Positions 60,896 to 64,000 of a stretch of DNA of 64,000 nucleotides are shown here, piece after piece. Position numbers and translations under genes: made by a program. Within the stretch, counting starts at the first letter, position 1, and each line of letters starts with the position of its first letter. The stretch is from Gammaproteobacteria bacterium. GTDB lineage: Bacteria > Pseudomonadota > Gammaproteobacteria > Pseudomonadales > Azotimanducaceae. The DNA is taken from assembly GCA_002690865.1 (NCBI GenBank), contig NZGG01000005.1, positions 60,551 through 124,550 of the forward strand, read 5' to 3'. The notes under the pieces were generated by a model. The model worked only from the letters and a program-made list of their open reading frames with translations. It ran no database searches and was not told the DNA's origin.

Positions 60896-62866
60896 ATGTG
60901 TATATTTTTAAAACTAAAAATGCTTAGTCAGATTAGAATCTGGCCAACAAGTATAATCGGTATTTTTCTCTTGTTGACAACTTGTAAGCTGGGAGCAAAT
61001 ACAACCGAAGCCGATTTCACACCGACAGCATCCCCCTATCCCATGAATGTTTACTGGGGGGACACTCATGTGCACACTGCCCTTTCCTCCGATGCCTATA
61101 TCTTTGGTGTAAGACTGATGCCCGATGACGCCTACCGCTTCGCCAAGGGAGAAATGGTGACCTCAACAAGTGGTGAAAAAGTGCGTCTGCACCGCCCGCT
61201 AGATTTTCTTATGGTGTCCGACCACGCAGAGAATATCGGTGTAATCGCACGTATCGACGCCGGTGACAAAAAACTATTGCAGACAGAAGCAGGGAAACGC
61301 ACAGCCAAGGCAATTGACTATCCCATTTCACTAAAAGAAGCACTTAATGCCAACACAGATGCCCCATTAAACGAATACATAGCAGCTAGCATGTTCGCGA
61401 TTAAGGCCGATCAAGGGTCAAAAACAGGTCTGGGACAAACAGGTTACGGACAAAGTAAGCGCTTTATCCAATCGGTCTGGGCAGAGGTAATTGACAGTAC
61501 AGAAAGACATTACGATCCAGGTAAATTTACCACATTTACAGGTTACGAGTGGACAGTTACAAACTCTACTGGACATAGAAATGTCATCTTTGCAGACGGT
61601 CCTGAACTAACTAATCAAATTCTTCCTTTCTCAGCACTCGATAGTATGAACCCCGAAGATTTGTGGTCTTTCCTAAGGAATTACGAAAACCTTACTGGTG
61701 GCCAAGCTTTCGCGATCCCCCATAATGGAAACCTCAGTGGAAGAATGTTCGCACCGACGAATATGGATGGGTACGCTATCAGTGAAAGCTATGCGCAAAC
61801 CAGAGCGATTTATGAACCTCTTTACGAAGTCACTCAAATTAAAGGTGATGGGGAAACGCATCCTTTACTTTCACCTAGCGACGAATTTGCAGATTATGAA
61901 ACGTTTCGTTGGGGTGTGACGAAGAGTCAACCAGACACTAAAAAGTCATCGAGCAAATCAATCGATACTAAAACAAACAATACGATTTCAATAAGACCCG
62001 AAAGAGCCCCTGAATTTAGGTACGCCAGATCCGCTCTTAAGATGGGACTTTCCCAAGAAGCAAAGCTAGGCAGTAACCCTTTCAAGTTTGGAATGATTGG
62101 GAGCACAGATTCACATACTGCGCTAGCGACCGCAGACCAAAATAATTTCTGGGGAAAATTGCCGGGTAATGAACCAAGCCGAAATCGAGTAATGACCGGA
62201 TGGAATTATAGTGCGGGCGGTTATGCCGCAGTATGGGCTCGAGAGAATACCCGTGAGGCAATATTTGCCTCAATGCGACGCAAAGAAGTCTATGCTTCCA
62301 CTGGCCCTCGGATAACACTTCGGTTTTTCGGTGGATGGAACTTCGTCGAAGATGACTCGACCCATCCGAACCTTGCTCAAGTTGGTTATGAGAAAGGCGT
62401 ACCAATGGGAAGCGATCTCACCTTAGCCCCAAAAAATACTTCGCCAAGTTTCTTAATACAGGCTGTACGAGACCCTGAAGGAGCAAACTTGGATCGTATT
62501 CAGATAATTAAGGGTTGGCGTTCTGAAGATGGAAAACTAAACGAGCAAATATATAATGTGGCCTTATCCGATAATCGCAAAGAGAGATCTGGGGCCTCAG
62601 CAAGGTTAGTAGGAAACACCGTGGATATTACTCAAGCCTCTTTTAATAACAGCATAGGAGATCCAGAGTTAACAGTGGCTTGGATTGATCCTGACTTTAA
62701 TAAAGATTTACTCGCTTTTTATTATGTACGAGTTCTGGAAATTCCAACTCCTCGCTGGACGGCCTATGATGCAAAGCGCTATAAGCTTAGCAATCTTCCC
62801 GAAAATATCCCCATGGTTACTCAGGAACGGGCCTATAGCTCCCCGATTTGGTACTCTCCCATATGA
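60896..62866 (+). CDS. DUF3604 family protein, probably exported
   Basis: This is a large protein of about 656 residues from the ATG 60896, downstream of AGGAGAAAG; a frame 13 codons longer is possible. A hydrophobic segment at about residues 17-30 suggests a signal peptide, and an LTTC sequence at 27-30 is only a poor lipobox. The DUF3604 domain begins with GDTHVHT (55-61) and HRPLDFLMVSDHAE, a PHP-phosphoesterase-like metal-binding arrangement. It continues with GSTDSHTALATA and YASTGPRI. It may hydrolyse a phosphoester or act on a metal-bound substrate; the family is uncharacterised. It is convergent with the PfkB kinase. Confidence 0.88.
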   Translation: MCIFLKLKMLSQIRIWPTSIIGIFLLLTTCKLGANTTEADFTPTASPYPMNVYWGDTHVHTALSSDAYIFGVRLMPDDAYRFAKGEMVTSTSGEKVRLHRPLDFLMVSDHAENIGVIARIDAGDKKLLQTEAGKRTAKAIDYPISLKEALNANTDAPLNEYIAASMFAIKADQGSKTGLGQTGYGQSKRFIQSVWAEVIDSTERHYDPGKFTTFTGYEWTVTNSTGHRNVIFADGPELTNQILPFSALDSMNPEDLWSFLRNYENLTGGQAFAIPHNGNLSGRMFAPTNMDGYAISESYAQTRAIYEPLYEVTQIKGDGETHPLLSPSDEFADYETFRWGVTKSQPDTKKSSSKSIDTKTNNTISIRPERAPEFRYARSALKMGLSQEAKLGSNPFKFGMIGSTDSHTALATADQNNFWGKLPGNEPSRNRVMTGWNYSAGGYAAVWARENTREAIFASMRRKEVYASTGPRITLRFFGGWNFVEDDSTHPNLAQVGYEKGVPMGSDLTLAPKNTSPSFLIQAVRDPEGANLDRIQIIKGWRSEDGKLNEQIYNVALSDNRKERSGASARLVGNTVDITQASFNNSIGDPELTVAWIDPDFNKDLLAFYYVRVLEIPTPRWTAYDAKRYKLSNLPENIPMVTQERAYSSPIWYSPI

Positions 62867-62872
62867 TAGATT

Positions 62873-63688
62873 TTAGCTAGCCCCCATCTTTTGAACAACT
62901 TCACTAGCCGCAAAACAACCAGCTTCCAGTGCCTCTTTAACGTTTCCAGTGGAGCACCAATGACTCAAAAAATAAGCTGCAAAGCAATCTCCCGCTCCCG
63001 TAGTATCGACCACCTCCGAAACTGGAAAAGCAGGCTGATACCAGGTCTTTCCTTCCATGATTGCAATTGCCCCTTTGTGGGCAAGAGTAATTACGAAAAG
63101 ACCTGTGTGATCGCTGGCTAATTGCTCAAGATAACTACGCAATAATCCCTCGTTAGGCGAAAGACCAAAAATACAAACATCAGCGACCTGATGATTTGTA
63201 AGCATAGCTTTAGCTTCAGATAATACTTTTCCTGATATATCAGCATAATCAACGACACGCATACCGTTGGTAGGAACTTTAACAAGTCGTTGGAAAAGTG
63301 AGGTTATTGCATCGTACCGGGTAAGTATCAATAAATCGGCTTCTTTTATTGTTCTGCGCTGTGACTTGGAAAGATCCCAGTCTAATAAACCACCCGATCC
63401 ATAACTATGAAATTCGCGCTCGCCATTCTGAGTAATATTAATACCAATGGATGGTGTTTCCCTAACGATTGTCAAATCATAATCAATACCACTAGTATCC
63501 AGTTTCTCTGCAAAAAGCGGTTTGTCTCTTAGACCCAAAGCCGAGATCAAATGGATATTTTTTCCTGGGAAGGCCCTCGCTGCATTCATTGCAAAATTGA
63601 AAGTTATACCACCAGCACGAGCCACAGACTCTCCATCATAGAGATCGAGACAACATTCCCCGGCAGCAACAATATTTTTGTAAGACAT
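62873..63688 (-). CDS. PfkB family carbohydrate kinase
   Basis: This is a sugar kinase of about 271 residues from the ATG 63688; a TTG seven codons upstream is the alternative. The N-terminal AGECCLDLYDG and GGITFNFAMNAAR are the PfkB type A region. The C-terminal DTTGAGDCF gives the base Asp234. The pattern resembles fructoselysine or ketosugar kinases (FrlD-like) rather than ribokinase. It is convergent with the DUF3604 gene and divergent from the PEP synthase-like gene. Substrate unknown. Confidence 0.85.
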   Translation of the reverse strand: MSYKNIVAAGECCLDLYDGESVARAGGITFNFAMNAARAFPGKNIHLISALGLRDKPLFAEKLDTSGIDYDLTIVRETPSIGINITQNGEREFHSYGSGGLLDWDLSKSQRRTIKEADLLILTRYDAITSLFQRLVKVPTNGMRVVDYADISGKVLSEAKAMLTNHQVADVCIFGLSPNEGLLRSYLEQLASDHTGLFVITLAHKGAIAIMEGKTWYQPAFPVSEVVDTTGAGDCFAAYFLSHWCSTGNVKEALEAGCFAASEVVQKMGAS

Positions 63689-63865
63689 AGGTGATACAAC
63701 CCTTCGCAAAAAAAATTAATATAGTATCTCAATCCAAGGAAAGGCTACCGATAGTTACGAGCCGAGCGAGGAAGATAAACGAAGCCTTTTTTTAATATGC
63801 TAAAGTAGTTGTTTAGAAACATACCATTCAACACAACGCACGATAATATTTAAAAGGGGCCGCAC

Positions 63866-64000
63866 TTGAACAACTATACAACAACACTAGATACAAAAAA
63901 TGATTCTCTCGAAGTTGTCGGAGGGAAAGGTCGGTCCCTCGCAAAGATGACAAATGCGGGCTTTCATGTTCCGGGAGGTTTCCAAGTCACTACCTCGGCC
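63866..64000 (+). CDS. PEP synthase/pyruvate phosphate dikinase-like, N-terminal part (3' end outside window)
   Basis: Forty-five codons are visible from a TTG preceded by AAAGGGG. They read into the N-terminal ATP-grasp domain of PEP-utilising enzymes: VVGGKGRSLAKMTNAGFHVPGGFQV. This matches the conserved start of PEP synthase, pyruvate phosphate dikinase and rifampicin phosphotransferase. The rest lies beyond the window, so the exact enzyme cannot be decided. A role in gluconeogenesis from 2-keto acids would fit the region. Confidence 0.8.
   Translation, partial: MNNYTTTLDTKNDSLEVVGGKGRSLAKMTNAGFHVPGGFQVTTSA

Noticed and set aside
60977..60988. Lipobox of the DUF3604 protein
   Set aside because: LTTC has an unfavourable -1 residue; a signal peptide is possible but a lipoprotein is not supported.
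1..64000. CRISPR array, tRNA, rRNA, insertion sequence or prophage
   Set aside because: No regularly spaced repeats, no tRNA-type GTTCGAATC arm in a suitable context, no transposase or phage-structural protein found in the reading.

Overview
The window is a 64 kb piece of a bacterial chromosome. It is densely packed with intact metabolic genes in short operons, with Shine-Dalgarno sites and frequent TTG/GTG starts. It contains no rRNA, tRNA, CRISPR array, insertion sequence or phage gene that I can see. The gene mix suggests a heterotrophic marine or host-associated Pseudomonadota, possibly a gammaproteobacterium: CYP153-type P450, phytanoyl-CoA dioxygenases, a DUF3604 protein, a sulfatase with its maturase, enolase-superfamily dehydratases, YejABE transport and alpha-methylacyl-CoA racemase. 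No phylogenetic marker is present, so this placement is an inference.

Layout. 0-3 kb: end of a LarA-like racemase, a fructuronate reductase-like dehydrogenase and an SDR (sugar acids). 3-10 kb: acetoacetyl-CoA synthetase, then a YejA binding protein divergent from YejB and YejE. 10-12 kb: a CYP153-like P450 and a PrxQ/Bcp peroxiredoxin whose catalytic cysteine codon is an in-frame TGA. 12-24 kb: three different ThDP-dependent 2-keto-acid-type enzymes, a formylglycine-generating enzyme, an alpha-methylacyl-CoA racemase, a 2-keto-4-pentenoate hydratase-like protein, a dienelactone hydrolase, a GH32 fructosidase, a hydroxyacyl-CoA dehydrogenase and an amidohydrolase. 24-38 kb: glutathione transferase, PPOX flavoprotein, esterase plus acyl-CoA ligase, a PhyH-HEAT fusion, haloacid dehalogenase, HSL-type esterase, a second PhyH, an ADP-ribosylglycohydrolase fusion, an SDR, glycerol dehydrogenase and CIA30. 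38-47 kb: a rhamnonate dehydratase-like enzyme, then a sulfatase / 2-hydroxyacid dehydrogenase / PhyH / dehydratase operon, an esterase, a ribokinase and a second dienelactone hydrolase. 47-51 kb: luciferase-like oxidoreductase, SDR, enoyl-CoA hydratase and GPH transporter. 51-55 kb: an oxidoreductase / ABM protein / class I aldolase / P-loop kinase operon, then an SDR. 55-64 kb: patatin, PhyH, MFS transporter, two tandem cyclases, DUF3604, a PfkB kinase and the start of a PEP synthase-like gene.

The genes look like a catabolic island: uptake (YejABE, GPH, MFS), ester, sulfate and glycoside removal, oxidation and dehydration of sugar acids and hydroxy acids, keto-acid cleavage, and CoA activation feeding beta-oxidation. 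No recognisable transcription factor occurs in the window.

The most striking observation is the TGA codon in the peroxiredoxin at exactly the peroxidatic cysteine of the TPGC motif. It is followed at the expected distance by a SECIS-like hairpin, which indicates a selenocysteine peroxiredoxin that ordinary gene calling would truncate. Three gene remnants (luciferase-like monooxygenase, PhyH, lactonase) mark past gene loss.
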